From JBBIMP01 sp037444305 (GTDB taxonomy: Bacteria > Acidobacteriota > UBA6911): a stretch of DNA of 43,624 nucleotides. This document shows positions 25,206 through 34,399 of the stretch, piece by piece. A program made the position numbers and the translations under genes. The first letter of the stretch is position 1; each line of letters opens with the position of its first letter. Location of the stretch: contig JBBIMP010000042.1 of NCBI GenBank assembly GCA_037444305.1, forward strand, positions 1-43,624, in the 5' to 3' direction. A model generated the notes under the pieces. That model had not been told where the DNA came from, ran no database searches, and saw nothing but the letters and a program-made list of their open reading frames with translations.

Positions 25206-27869
25206 TTAGAACTCCGGCTGTGAGTTGGTCGTCACCGCGGGCCGCGGCGGCGTCTTACCGTGGTTCTTGACGTACTTGTCCAGCCAGCCGTCCCAGCGCG
25301 CCCACATGTCGAGCAGCGTCTCGCGCATCAGCGGGCCGTGGTCCTCGAACGGGTAGCTGTACAGCGCCGCCGTCTTCCCCAGCCCGTTCAGCGCGTGGAA
25401 CAGCCGGTCCGAGTTGATCGGGTCGGTGCCGTTGTTGGCGTCGTCCTGCCCGTGGTACATCAGCAGCGCGCCGTTGATCTGGTTGGCGTACAGGAACGGC
25501 GACATCCCCAGGTAGACCTCGCGCGCGTCCCAGAGCCAGCGCCGCTCGCTCTGGAAGGTGAACGGCGTGAGCGTGCGGTTGTAGTTGCCGTTCCCCGCGA
25601 TCCCGGCCTTGAAGAACGGCGTGTGCGCCAGCGCGTTGACCGTGGAGAAGGCCCCGTAACTGTGCCCGCCGATCCCCAGCCGGTCGCGGTCGATGTACCC
25701 CTGCTTGTCGAGCGCGTCGATCACCGCCCAGAGGTTGTTCCGCAGGTCCTGGACGTAGTTGTTGTTCATCTGCCCCTGCGGGCCGATGATCGGACAGTCG
25801 GGCTCGACCACGGCGTAGCCGCGCAGCGTGAAGATCGCCATCGAGCGGGTGCCGGTGCGGGGGAAGCTGTTCCTGTTGTAGCGCGCGAAGGACTGGTCGT
25901 AGGCCTTCTGGTCGGCGTACTCGCGCGGGTAGAACCAGAAGAGCGCCGGCAGTTTGGTCCCCTCCGTGTAGTCCGCCGGGAGGGTTATCTCGAGCCAGAA
26001 CTTGATCCCGTCCACGCGCTCCACCTGGAGCCGCTTCCGGATGGCCCGGCTTACCGGCTCGTTGTGGTCGACATTGGCGGTGAGCTTGCGGAGCTCGCCG
26101 GTGCGCATGTCGCGCACGTAGGAGTCGGGATTCGCCGTCCGGGACTCGCGCGTCGTGAAAATCAGCGTCAGGTCATCGTCGGCCACGGTGTTGACGGTTT
26201 CGTAGACATCGGCCGGGCTTTCGAAAACCTTGGTGTTTTCGCCCGTCACGAAATTCACCTTGTTGACGAATGGCCGCGGGGCTTCTTCGAGCGGATTCTT
26301 GGCGTACCGCGTCCCGCTCAGGTAGATGCTCTGCCCGTCGGAGGCCATCCGCGCCACGGTCACACCGTCGCCGCCGGCCATTCCGCGCCGCGCCTCGGAG
26401 GCGCAGCCGAAGGCGCAGCGGGTCATGAGCGAGCCGGGGTCGGTGTACATGTCGCTCGTCTTGTGCTTGTAGATCGTGCGCTTCGTTCCCGGGTCGTCCA
26501 GCTTCACGGCGAACAGGTGGCTGTCGCCCGAGACGGTTTCGCTCATGAAGAGCGTCTGTGCGTCCGGCGAGTAGGTCAGGCTGCCGATCCGGTCCTCGTT
26601 TTCGTAGATCAGCTTGCTGCTGTTGTTGTCGAACGGCGGGAGCCACTGCATCACCCGGTCCTTGCGCTTGGCCGCGGGCTCGTTCGAGGGAGTTTCCTGC
26701 TGAGGCTCCTCTGCCTGCGCGGCTCCTCTTGGCTGCGGTTCCAGCTGCAGGTAGCTGAGCCCCTGTCCGTCGGGCCGCCAGGAGAAGCTGCGCTTGTCGT
26801 CGGGCCGGCCGCCGCGGCCGCCGGCGCCGAACCCGCCGGCGGGGCGCTGTCCGGGAGTCGTGCCGGGGGCGGGCGCGGGGGCGTTCCGCATCACTGTCCC
26901 CTCGCGCAGCTCGCGCCTGCTGAGGTCGGCCAGCTTCTTGCCGGTCATGTCGTAGACCGCGTCGAGCGTGCCGAACTCGCCGAGCGGTACGTTGTAGGAG
27001 AACGGCTTCAGCATCGTGGTGGCGCGGAAGTACCGGCCGTCGGGCGAGAGATCGAGACTCCGCCACATGTCCGGTGCGCCGATGCTTTTGCCTGTGGCCG
27101 TCTGGACGTCGATGACGAAGAGCTGTCCGGTGGCGAGCCACTCGAGCATCTCCTTGTCCGCGGGGGTGTGCATCAGGAACCGGTACGTGCGCGTCGCGGC
27201 CGCCCTGCCGGAGCTGATTTTGATTTCGGGCGAAGTCGGGGTCTGGCTGATTGCGGGCATCGGCTTCCGCCCGGGCGGCGGGATCACGGTCAGGATGCTC
27301 TTTCCGTCGGCGGTCCACTCGATAGAGGTCACGAGGGTGGCCAGGATGGGCGAAGGGGAAACCTTGCGCCCCTTGCCGTCCTTGATCCCTGCCACGAAGA
27401 TGTTCGTGGCGTCGTCGGTGTGGACAAAATAGGCAATCCGGGTCCCGTCGGGCGACCAGGCCGGCGAGCTGAGCCAGGCTCCCTGGGGGGCGCGGATTTC
27501 CAGTTTCGCGCCGGTCTTGTAGTTGAGCAGCTCCAGCGCGGCGTCGCGGCGGATGGCGAACTGCCGCGCGCGGTTGGCCAGGTAGTCGAAGGCGGTCTCC
27601 CCGAGGTTCACGTAGGGCTTCGAGTACTGCGCCAGCGTGGGCATCCCTTCTCCGCGGGTGACGAGGAAGTTCTCCTTGTCCGGACCGAGGTTGCTGAGCG
27701 TGGTGTTGAGATGCCGCGGCGCCGTGACCATTTCGAGGATTTCTGCCGGGGGCTGCAGGTACTTCTCCTCCGAAAGGTTCACGGTCTGCCCCGACATGGG
27801 GGTCCAGGACAGCGACAGGACGATCGCGGCCGCGAGCACGGCCTTGCCGATGGGCTGCGTTATCTTCAT
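25206..27869 (-). CDS. secreted S9-family prolyl oligopeptidase-like peptidase
   Basis: The product is 887 residues from ATG 27869, eight bases after GGAG. A signal peptide (MKITQPIGKAVLAAAIVLSL, cut near SGQ) is followed by a seven-bladed beta-propeller-type region (WSPDGTRIAYFV, SPDGRYFRATTM, SPDAQTLFMSET) and a C-terminal alpha/beta hydrolase. The nucleophile Ser is in GIGGHSYGAFS (about residue 736), Asp in GQDDANNGTDP (about 810) and His in FEDHGPL (about 843). It should cleave peptides in the periplasm. A Gly/Arg-rich insert (GGFGAGGRGGRPDD) interrupts the propeller. A longer frame to 28265 exists, but the signal peptide fixes the start. Confidence 0.9.
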   Translation of the reverse strand: MKITQPIGKAVLAAAIVLSLSWTPMSGQTVNLSEEKYLQPPAEILEMVTAPRHLNTTLSNLGPDKENFLVTRGEGMPTLAQYSKPYVNLGETAFDYLANRARQFAIRRDAALELLNYKTGAKLEIRAPQGAWLSSPAWSPDGTRIAYFVHTDDATNIFVAGIKDGKGRKVSPSPILATLVTSIEWTADGKSILTVIPPPGRKPMPAISQTPTSPEIKISSGRAAATRTYRFLMHTPADKEMLEWLATGQLFVIDVQTATGKSIGAPDMWRSLDLSPDGRYFRATTMLKPFSYNVPLGEFGTLDAVYDMTGKKLADLSRRELREGTVMRNAPAPAPGTTPGQRPAGGFGAGGRGGRPDDKRSFSWRPDGQGLSYLQLEPQPRGAAQAEEPQQETPSNEPAAKRKDRVMQWLPPFDNNSSKLIYENEDRIGSLTYSPDAQTLFMSETVSGDSHLFAVKLDDPGTKRTIYKHKTSDMYTDPGSLMTRCAFGCASEARRGMAGGDGVTVARMASDGQSIYLSGTRYAKNPLEEAPRPFVNKVNFVTGENTKVFESPADVYETVNTVADDDLTLIFTTRESRTANPDSYVRDMRTGELRKLTANVDHNEPVSRAIRKRLQVERVDGIKFWLEITLPADYTEGTKLPALFWFYPREYADQKAYDQSFARYNRNSFPRTGTRSMAIFTLRGYAVVEPDCPIIGPQGQMNNNYVQDLRNNLWAVIDALDKQGYIDRDRLGIGGHSYGAFSTVNALAHTPFFKAGIAGNGNYNRTLTPFTFQSERRWLWDAREVYLGMSPFLYANQINGALLMYHGQDDANNGTDPINSDRLFHALNGLGKTAALYSYPFEDHGPLMRETLLDMWARWDGWLDKYVKNHGKTPPRPAVTTNSQPEF

Positions 27870-28203
27870 TTTGAGATTCTCCGGATGGGCAAAGAGAACT
27901 GAAAAATCGCCGGGCGTGCGGCGCGCAAGAAGCCGCCCGTTCCGGTAGTCCAAAACTGTCATTACGCACGCAACCGCAGGTTGTGTTTCGGAATTTAATG
28001 CTCCCGGCGGATAGGAGCGGATGCTTTGGGGCAGTGCGGCCTGGACAGTCCACCATCTTGGTGCTGGGCAGATTTCCTTGTCCCTGCGCCGGGCGGAACG
28101 GAGGGCCCGATGCGAAGCTGGACTGAATGTTGCGCCCCCGCCCTCACGCACCGCCATCCCTCCGATGTTCGCAATTTTGTCCGCGCCCGTTCGTAGCACT
28201 ATT
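27870..28203. other. intergenic stretch between divergent genes
   Basis: No gene is supported. It should hold the promoter of the S9 peptidase on the minus strand (not located) and has a plus-strand promoter at its right end (28177-28205). Confidence 0.5.
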
Positions 28204-28205
28204 AT
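28177..28205 (+). promoter_or_regulatory. sigma-70-like promoter of the truncated ECF gene
   Basis: TTGTCC (28177-28182), a 17-base spacer and TATTAT (28200-28205). The -10 box overlaps the ATG at 28204, so a transcript from it would start inside the frame. Confidence 0.45.
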
Positions 28206-28443
28206 GGGCGGCCTGACGACGGAAGAAACGCTGGTGGATACGCACCGGCTCCGCGCCGGCGACAAAACCGAATTCGCGGCTCTCTACCGCGCATTCCACG
28301 GCCGCGTCCTCGGCCTATGCCGGCGCCTGCTGCGCTCCGAAAACGAATCGATCCGGCAGGCGCTGCTGATCGAAGAGCCGTCAGAGCAGCCCGCGGCGGC
28401 CCGGTCGGAGCGGCCCCGGCTGCTCGTTTCTTACAAGGATTAA
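28204..28443 (+). pseudogene. truncated ECF sigma factor (region 2 only)
   Basis: The frame reads TTEETLVDTHRLRAGDKTEF then AALYRAFHGRVLGLCRRLLRSENES, the beginning of sigma-70 region 2 of an ECF factor. The expected DAEDAxQEVF motif and all of region 4 are missing; the frame runs into SIRQALLIEEPSEQPAAARS and stops. It cannot be a working sigma factor. Confidence 0.65.
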
Positions 28444-28460
28444 AGATATTTCGAATTTGA

Positions 28461-28489
28461 TTGCATCCCCCATCGGCTCTGCCTAAAAT
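28461..28489 (+). promoter_or_regulatory. promoter of the TonB-dependent receptor gene
   Basis: TTGCAT (28461-28466), a 17-base spacer and TAAAAT (28484-28489) form a good sigma-70 promoter about 90 bases upstream of the receptor start. Confidence 0.6.
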
Positions 28490-28585
28490 CGCGCCCAAGC
28501 AACGGCGTTCGGTGCCAATGGAACGAACCGGGCGCCGGGTTTCGGGTTTTTCGAAGATTTACAACTGAATCGAATAGGAGACTGT

Positions 28586-31500
28586 ATGTCAAGGCTTTCA
28601 AGTCTGGCTTGTCTTCTTGCATTGTATTTGCTGGCCGCGCCCGTGGTTTTGGCGCAGGGCGGCGCCGACGGCGCCATCCAGGGAACGGTCACGGACCAGA
28701 CGGGCGCCGTGGTCCCGGGGGCGATCGTCACCTTCAAGAGCCTCGCAACGGGGCTGGAGCGGGCCGTGTCGTCCGATGACGCCGGCCGCTTCCGGCTCCC
28801 GGCGCTGCTCCCCGGGACTTACAAAGCCCACTGCGAAATGGCCGGATTCACCACCGCGGAGGTCGGCGAGGTCATCGTCAACGTGGGGCGCACCACCGAC
28901 GTCAATTTCATTCTGAGACCGGCGGGGACCACGGAGACCGTCACGGTCAGCACGATCGCCCCGCTGGTGGAGACGACCAAAACCGACGTCGGCGGGGTGG
29001 TCGAGGGCCGCGAGGTGGCGAACCTGCCGCTCAACGGACGGACCTTCTCCTCCCTGGCCATCATGATTCCGGGGGCCAGGCCCGTGAGTTCATGGGATCC
29101 CACCAAGAGCCGGATCGGCGCCGTGTCGATCGCCGGCGGGGGAGGCCGCAACATCAACACCACCATCGACGGGATCGACAACAAGGACAACACGGTCGGC
29201 GGCTACGTGCAGAACATCACACTCGAGGGCGTGCAGGAATTCGCCCTCAAAACGCAGCGGTTTTCCGCGGCCGACGGGCGCTCGCAGGGCGGGCTGCTGT
29301 CCATCGTGACCAAATCGGGTTCGAACACCGCCCGGGGGTCCTTCTTCGCCTTCTTCCGCGACCGCTCGCTGAACACCAGCGACTACTTCACGAAAAAGGC
29401 TGGGGGGCGGAAGCCGGACTTCTCACGCGAGCAGTTCGGCGGGTCCGTCGGGGGGCCGGTGGCGAAGGACAAGCTGTTCTTCTTCTTCACCTTCGAGCGG
29501 CTGCAGGAGGAGCAGTTCACCATCATCCCCTCCACGACCCGACAGGAGGTGGAACTGCTGAAGACGAACAACATCAGCTTCTACGGTTTCACCGCAAAGC
29601 CCGCGAGCCAGGTGCCCCAACCCTACACCAGCAACCTGCTCACGGCCCGGCTGGACTGGACAATCAACGCCGACAACAACGCCTACCTCTCCTGGAACCG
29701 CAACCGGGACCGGACCGAAAACGACCGCGGGCCCAACGACCTGACAACCACCGACTTCAGCACCAACCGCAACGAGCTGATTTCCCTGGTCTGGAACTCG
29801 ATCGTCTCGCCCACGGTCGTGAACCAGTTCGTCGCCGGGTATTCTTACTGGAACAACCTGAAGGACACCGACCAGCTGACTCCCGTCATCGTCAACTTCC
29901 CGGGCATCCGGCTGGGAACCGACACCAACATCCCCCAGGGATCGGTGCAGAAGAAGTGGCAGGTCAAGAACACGATCAACTGGAACCGGGGCGCCCACGG
30001 CTTTAAGTTCGGCGTGGATTACGTCTATCAGCCGCTGCTGGGGGGCTTCTTCCGCTTCAATCCGGTTCCCTCAATCACCTTCTTCCACAGCCCCTCGACC
30101 ATTCTCACCAACAAGACCCTCTACCCGCAGGGTTTCGCCACACCGGGCATGCTGTCGGGGATCTCGGCGGCAAGCGGAAACCCGGACTTTACGCTGCCGG
30201 GCGCGGCGCACATGTTCGCCTGGTTTGTCCAGAACGACTGGAAGATCGGCAGAAAGCTGACACTGAACATGGGCCTGCGCTATGACCGCGACTACAACCT
30301 GGTGGGGGGATCGACCCAGAACAAGAACCGCACCTACCTGATTCTGAAGCAAATCAAGAATCCCATCACCGACGGCTGGGTCTCCGGCGACAAGCTGCCC
30401 GAGGACGATGCCAACAACTTCTCTCCGCGGATCGGCTTCGCCTATGACTTCACTGGAGAAGGAAGAACGGTCATCCGCGGAGGCTACGGGCTGTACTACG
30501 ATCAGGTATTCCTCAACATCCCGCTGTTCTCCATCCAGATGGCCAATCCCGTGATCTACGGGACATTGCTTTCGCTTGCCAACAGCTCCGTCGGCAGAGG
30601 GGATCTGGCGACCTTCAAGCTGGGCGACCCGATACCGCCGGCGCCGCAATCGCCCACCGAGGTCCCCAACGGGACGATGGGGCGCATCATCGATCCCAAC
30701 TACGCCAGCCCGATGTCTCAGCACTTCAACATCGGCTTCGCCCACCAGATCGACAACAACTATGTATTGGAGGTGGACTACACCCATGTTCTAAACACGC
30801 ATGAGTCCCGCCGCCTCCGCCTGAATCCGCGGCGAGTGCGCGCCGATGGCACCAATCCACGGGTGCTTGAAGACGCCTTTGCAACCGCCGGACTGCCTCG
30901 CAACCGGCTTGGCGATATCGTCGCCGAAGCCTCGGTTAACCGCTCCCGCTACGACGGTCTTAATATCCAGATCCGCAAACGGCTGTCGCGCGGATTCTCC
31001 TTCCAGGTGTCCTACACCCTGTCAGAATCGCTGGGCTGGGCCGGATCCTCCGGAGAGTTCGCCGCCACGGCGCGCGTGGATCAGTTCGATCTGTTCCATG
31101 CGCAGGAGTTCGGACACACGGTGCGCGATGAGCGTCATCGCCTCGTCTGGTCGGGCATCATTGACCTGCCTTGGGGCATCCAGGTGGCGCCGATCATCCA
31201 ACTCGCATCCGCGCGCCCTTACACGCTCACTTCGGGAACCGATACCAACAGGGATGGGATCACCAACGATCTCTGCATTCCCGGAACTTTGGCTCCCAAT
31301 GGCCGCACCTGCCCCTCGACTGTGAAGGTCAACAGCTATCGTGGCGGCCACGACCTGGATGGCAAGAGGGTATCGGGGAGTTTCTTCTGGTCCGACCTCC
31401 GGGTCACCAAGTTCATCAGCCTGGACCGCATCCGGGAGGGCATGAGGATCGGCCTGTTCTTCGAGTCGTTCAACCTGACCAACCGGATGAATTTCGGCAA

Positions 31501-31624
31501 CCGGTTCCAGTCGTCCAACACCGCCAGCAACTTCCTTTCGACACTGGGGATGCCGACGACCACCTACGGGCTGATCTTCGCGGCGCCCTACCAGGCGCAG
31601 CTGGGCTTCCGTTTCATGTTCTGA
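28586..31624 (+). CDS. Oar-like TonB-dependent outer-membrane receptor with carboxypeptidase-regulatory domain
   Basis: This 1012-residue protein has a signal peptide (MSRLSSLACLLALYLLAAPV, cut near LAQG), a carboxypeptidase-regulatory-like beta-sandwich (about 28-112: GAIQGTVTDQTGAVVPGAIV ... AGRFRLPALLPGTYKA), a plug region (VEGREVANLPLNGRTFSSLA, GIDNKDNTVGG) and a long beta-barrel ending in an aromatic residue (QLGFRFMF), the normal outer-membrane terminal signature. Such proteins are expanded in Acidobacteriota and are thought to take up oligosaccharides or peptides. AGGAG precedes the ATG by six bases. It is monocistronic, with its own promoter and a strong terminator. Confidence 0.93.
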   Translation: MSRLSSLACLLALYLLAAPVVLAQGGADGAIQGTVTDQTGAVVPGAIVTFKSLATGLERAVSSDDAGRFRLPALLPGTYKAHCEMAGFTTAEVGEVIVNVGRTTDVNFILRPAGTTETVTVSTIAPLVETTKTDVGGVVEGREVANLPLNGRTFSSLAIMIPGARPVSSWDPTKSRIGAVSIAGGGGRNINTTIDGIDNKDNTVGGYVQNITLEGVQEFALKTQRFSAADGRSQGGLLSIVTKSGSNTARGSFFAFFRDRSLNTSDYFTKKAGGRKPDFSREQFGGSVGGPVAKDKLFFFFTFERLQEEQFTIIPSTTRQEVELLKTNNISFYGFTAKPASQVPQPYTSNLLTARLDWTINADNNAYLSWNRNRDRTENDRGPNDLTTTDFSTNRNELISLVWNSIVSPTVVNQFVAGYSYWNNLKDTDQLTPVIVNFPGIRLGTDTNIPQGSVQKKWQVKNTINWNRGAHGFKFGVDYVYQPLLGGFFRFNPVPSITFFHSPSTILTNKTLYPQGFATPGMLSGISAASGNPDFTLPGAAHMFAWFVQNDWKIGRKLTLNMGLRYDRDYNLVGGSTQNKNRTYLILKQIKNPITDGWVSGDKLPEDDANNFSPRIGFAYDFTGEGRTVIRGGYGLYYDQVFLNIPLFSIQMANPVIYGTLLSLANSSVGRGDLATFKLGDPIPPAPQSPTEVPNGTMGRIIDPNYASPMSQHFNIGFAHQIDNNYVLEVDYTHVLNTHESRRLRLNPRRVRADGTNPRVLEDAFATAGLPRNRLGDIVAEASVNRSRYDGLNIQIRKRLSRGFSFQVSYTLSESLGWAGSSGEFAATARVDQFDLFHAQEFGHTVRDERHRLVWSGIIDLPWGIQVAPIIQLASARPYTLTSGTDTNRDGITNDLCIPGTLAPNGRTCPSTVKVNSYRGGHDLDGKRVSGSFFWSDLRVTKFISLDRIREGMRIGLFFESFNLTNRMNFGNRFQSSNTASNFLSTLGMPTTTYGLIFAAPYQAQLGFRFMF

Positions 31625-31640
31625 TCCCGTCGGGGCGTGT

Positions 31641-31678
31641 GTAAAGGGCCCGGATTCGCTGGAATCCGGGCCCTTTAC
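31641..31678 (+). terminator. intrinsic terminator of the TonB receptor gene
   Basis: A perfect 17-bp stem (GTAAAGGGCCCGGATTC with GAATCCGGGCCCTTTAC) and four-base loop begins 16 bases after the stop. The T run is short (CTTTA), but stem strength and position are convincing. Confidence 0.85.
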
Positions 31679-31773
31679 TACCGACCTACAGGATCTTCCA
31701 CGGGCGGACAAGTTCCGCGGGGACGGTTGAATGCCACATTCGCTGCCTTCTCTGCTTGCCGGCCGTGAGCCCA

Positions 31774-31850
31774 CGGAGCCCGGAGCGATAGCGACGGGTT
31801 GTGTAGCTTGATTGGGCCGCCCGACCGCTCACTGGCGTTCGCGGCTTCCG
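31774..31850 (+). repeat. dispersed repeat, copy 4 (full unit)
   Basis: A full ~77-base unit: CGGAGCCCGGAGCGATAGCG, CGGGTTGTGTAGCTTGATTG, CCCGACCGCTCACTGGCGTT, CGCGGCTTCCG. Its two ends are partly complementary (CGGA-GCC with GGCTTCCG, GCGACGGG with CCCGACCGC), giving an imperfect hairpin. Confidence 0.8.
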
Positions 31851-31913
31851 TTTGCTGCGTATCTTTAATAACGCTTTCCTCGATTGCAGCTGCACTATGT
31901 TAGAGTCCTCTCC

Positions 31914-33404
31914 ATGACCGGCCACCTCGTTCTTTATGCTGTCATTCTGCTCGCCTCGGCGCCCGGCGCCCAGGCCAGGCAGCAACAAAGAGAGGCTGCG
32001 GCCGATTGGATCAAAGGCGAGGTCCGGTATCTGATCACCGAGGAGGAACGGTCGGTCTACGAGCGGCTGACAACCCCCGAAGAACGGGAACGCTTCATCG
32101 AGGAGTTCTGGCGGCGGCGCGACCCTGATCCCGCAACTCCGGAAAATGAGTTCCGCGAGGAGTTCTACCGCCGGATCGCCTACGCGAACGAGCACTTCCG
32201 CGCCGGCATGCCCGGCTGGCTCACCGATCGGGGCAGGGTTTACGTCCTCTACGGACCGCCCGACCGGAGGGACGCCTACCCGATGGGGGGGCGCTACCAG
32301 AAGCCGGCCAACCAGGGGGGCGACACCATAACAACCTTCCCCTTCGAAATCTGGGAGTACAACTACATCGACGGCATCGGGCAGGACGTTTCCATCGAGT
32401 TCACCGACCGGGCCGGCACGGGGCTCTACACGCTGACCACGGACGCCAACCGCAAGGATGTCTTCTACTGGCGGCGCGGCGAGCTGCCGCGGCAGCGGAT
32501 CTGGGACCGCGCAAAGGAGGTCCCCTTCGAGCGGGCGCGCGTCTGGGCCAGGATCCAGGCGCCGCCCCCGCTGCAGTTCGCAAAGCTGCGCGAGGAGGTC
32601 CGGGCCAGCGTCGGCTTCGACGAGGTCCCCTTCGAGCTGACCACCGCTTTTGTCCGGATCAGCGCCGAATCCTACGCCGTCCCCCTGACCGTGCGCGTGC
32701 CCAACAACAAGCTGCAGTACATCGGCAAGGAGGGCTTCTACCAGTCCGAGCTGCAGCTGTACGCAGCCGTGACGAGCCTTGCGGGCGGAACCGTCTACCA
32801 GTTCGATGAGCAGTTTCTGTCGGAGACCGGCCAGCTCCCGCTGACCGAGCACCTGAAGCGGCACACCTACCACCAGCGCGTCATCCCCCTCCCCCCGGGA
32901 CGGTACAAGCTGGAAGTCGCGCTCAAAGATGCCATTTCCGGCAAGCTCGGCGTCCGGAACACCACCGTCTGGATCCCCCAGGTCAGCGACACGGGTCTGA
33001 ACACCAGCTCGCTCATCTACGCCGACGTGATCCAGCCCGCGCCCGAGAAGAGCCGGGGGGAGGAGTTCGTCCTCGGCCCGCTGAAGGTCATCCCCAACCT
33101 GAAGGCGGCCTTCCCGCGCAGCCACCGCCTGGGGCTGTACTTCGAGGTCTACGATTTCGAGCTGGACCAGGCGAATCAGGCGCCGTCGATCGAGATCGCC
33201 TACGCGCTAGAGGATCAGGACGGCGAATCAATCCGGTTCGGGAGCGAGTTGGAAACGCGCATTGTCGAAGGGCGCAGCCTGGCCGTGGCCAAAGCCATAC
33301 CGCTTGACAGGCTGCGGCCGGGCAAGTACAGGATCACCGTGTCCGTCACCGACCTTCTGTCCGATCGCCGCTGCACCCTCGAGGGACAAGTGGAAATCCT
33401 CTAA
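31914..33404 (+). CDS. GWxTD-domain secreted protein
   Basis: The product is about 496 residues from ATG 31914, which starts a signal peptide (MTGHLVLYAVILLASAPGAQ). The N-terminal domain has DWIKGEVRYLITEEERSVYE, FIEEFWRRRDPDPATPENEF and the hallmark GWLTDRGRVYVLYGPPD (about residues 98-115), which define GWxTD proteins of Acidobacteriota and neighbours. The remaining ~380 residues are beta-rich, ending YRITVSVTDLLSDRRCTLEG. Function is unknown; a cell-envelope role is likely. No strong ribosome-binding site is visible, and an in-frame TTG at 31884 is an alternative start. Confidence 0.85.
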   Translation: MTGHLVLYAVILLASAPGAQARQQQREAAADWIKGEVRYLITEEERSVYERLTTPEERERFIEEFWRRRDPDPATPENEFREEFYRRIAYANEHFRAGMPGWLTDRGRVYVLYGPPDRRDAYPMGGRYQKPANQGGDTITTFPFEIWEYNYIDGIGQDVSIEFTDRAGTGLYTLTTDANRKDVFYWRRGELPRQRIWDRAKEVPFERARVWARIQAPPPLQFAKLREEVRASVGFDEVPFELTTAFVRISAESYAVPLTVRVPNNKLQYIGKEGFYQSELQLYAAVTSLAGGTVYQFDEQFLSETGQLPLTEHLKRHTYHQRVIPLPPGRYKLEVALKDAISGKLGVRNTTVWIPQVSDTGLNTSSLIYADVIQPAPEKSRGEEFVLGPLKVIPNLKAAFPRSHRLGLYFEVYDFELDQANQAPSIEIAYALEDQDGESIRFGSELETRIVEGRSLAVAKAIPLDRLRPGKYRITVSVTDLLSDRRCTLEGQVEIL

Positions 33405-33559
33405 TCCTCATTCGCCAGCCCGGTGTATTTATGGAGGAGCAGGAGAAACGAGGCAGCCACGAATTGCACGAATCTGTGTAATCTGTGGCCAATCAAGCAT
33501 TTTTCCGGTTGTTTTTGCCCTGTCCCTGAATCACCTCTCAGGATTCCCTACCACCCGGT
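33405..33559. other. intergenic spacer between convergent genes
   Basis: It contains one copy of the CACGAATTGCACGAAT motif (about 33459-33474), followed by the related TGTGTAATCTGTGG. No gene is seen. Confidence 0.5.
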
Positions 33560-34399
33560 CTACATCTTGGCCCGAGAGATCGAAATGACGACAATTAGGG
33601 CCTTGTCCCCTTCATCGATGCCTGTGGTGCCGACCACCACCTGCTCGCCCTCGCGCAGCGAAAGCCCGGTCTGCATCGAGAGCTTTTGATATTCGATCGA
33701 TGGTGAGGCCACGCCAACCTTGAAGGCCGACAGGTTGGTTACTACCGGAAGGCTGGCGATGAACTCGAAAGCGCCCACGCGGATGGTGGCTTCCGCGCCG
33801 GTACCCAGCAGGCGAAGATTCTGCAACCTGTATTCGTAAAAGGCCGGCTTGTTGACGCCCTTCATGGGAAAAATGTTCGCAGTCGGCCCCGATGCCCCCA
33901 CCGGGCCGTAATCCACCGCGCGCTGGCTCAAGGTGGTTATGTACCGATAGTGTTTGAAGTTCATCGTCCGGCGCAACTGCTCCACCACGGGAGCCAGTGA
34001 CGGTGGGAATGCAGGACTGCTCTCCGGCGCATCCTGCGAGGCCGCTATCAGACTGATCCGGACCTCCAGGGCAACAGGAGGCGCCTCTGACGCGGGCCGA
34101 TCCAGTGAACTGATGGCTACAGAAATGGCATCCAGATTTTCCGGAAGGTCTCGGACGCTGATAGCCCTCGCCTCATCGCTGCCGGTCAGCATGGCGCCCG
34201 GCACTCCGCTTGTAAGCGGCTGCAGGATTGGCAGCAGCGCCCGCGCCGAGGCGTGTTCGAGTTCGAAAACCCGTCCCTCCAGCTTTGGGCCGGGCGCGAC
34301 AGCCTCTTTGGACTGTTGAGCTGTCTGTTGCGCGGCAACCGGTCCGGTTGCCAGGATTGCAAAGAATAAGAGAAAGAAAACGATCCTAGAGCTTCTCAT
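33560..34399 (-). CDS. periplasmic secretin-like (N0/NolW-type) domain protein of the ECF operon
   Basis: The 279-residue protein starts at ATG 34399, six bases after AGGAGG, with a signal peptide (MRSSRIVFFLLFFAILATGP, cut near VAAQQ). Residues about 38-105 (GRVFELEHASARALLPILQP ... AISVRDLPENLDAISVAISS LD) match the short-domain pattern seen in secretin N-terminal modules. The remainder is beta-rich with no secretin barrel. It is the third gene of a sigma/anti-sigma operon, overlapping the anti-sigma gene by 14 bases, so it may be an envelope partner or target of that pathway. The exact role is not known. Confidence 0.6.
   Translation of the reverse strand: MRSSRIVFFLLFFAILATGPVAAQQTAQQSKEAVAPGPKLEGRVFELEHASARALLPILQPLTSGVPGAMLTGSDEARAISVRDLPENLDAISVAISSLDRPASEAPPVALEVRISLIAASQDAPESSPAFPPSLAPVVEQLRRTMNFKHYRYITTLSQRAVDYGPVGASGPTANIFPMKGVNKPAFYEYRLQNLRLLGTGAEATIRVGAFEFIASLPVVTNLSAFKVGVASPSIEYQKLSMQTGLSLREGEQVVVGTTGIDEGDKALIVVISISRAKM

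Noticed and set aside
25260..27902. 880-codon plus-strand open frame opposite the S9 peptidase
   Set aside because: It is the antisense shadow of a clear, motif-complete gene in high-GC DNA; its product has Arg/Val/His-rich composition and no domain.
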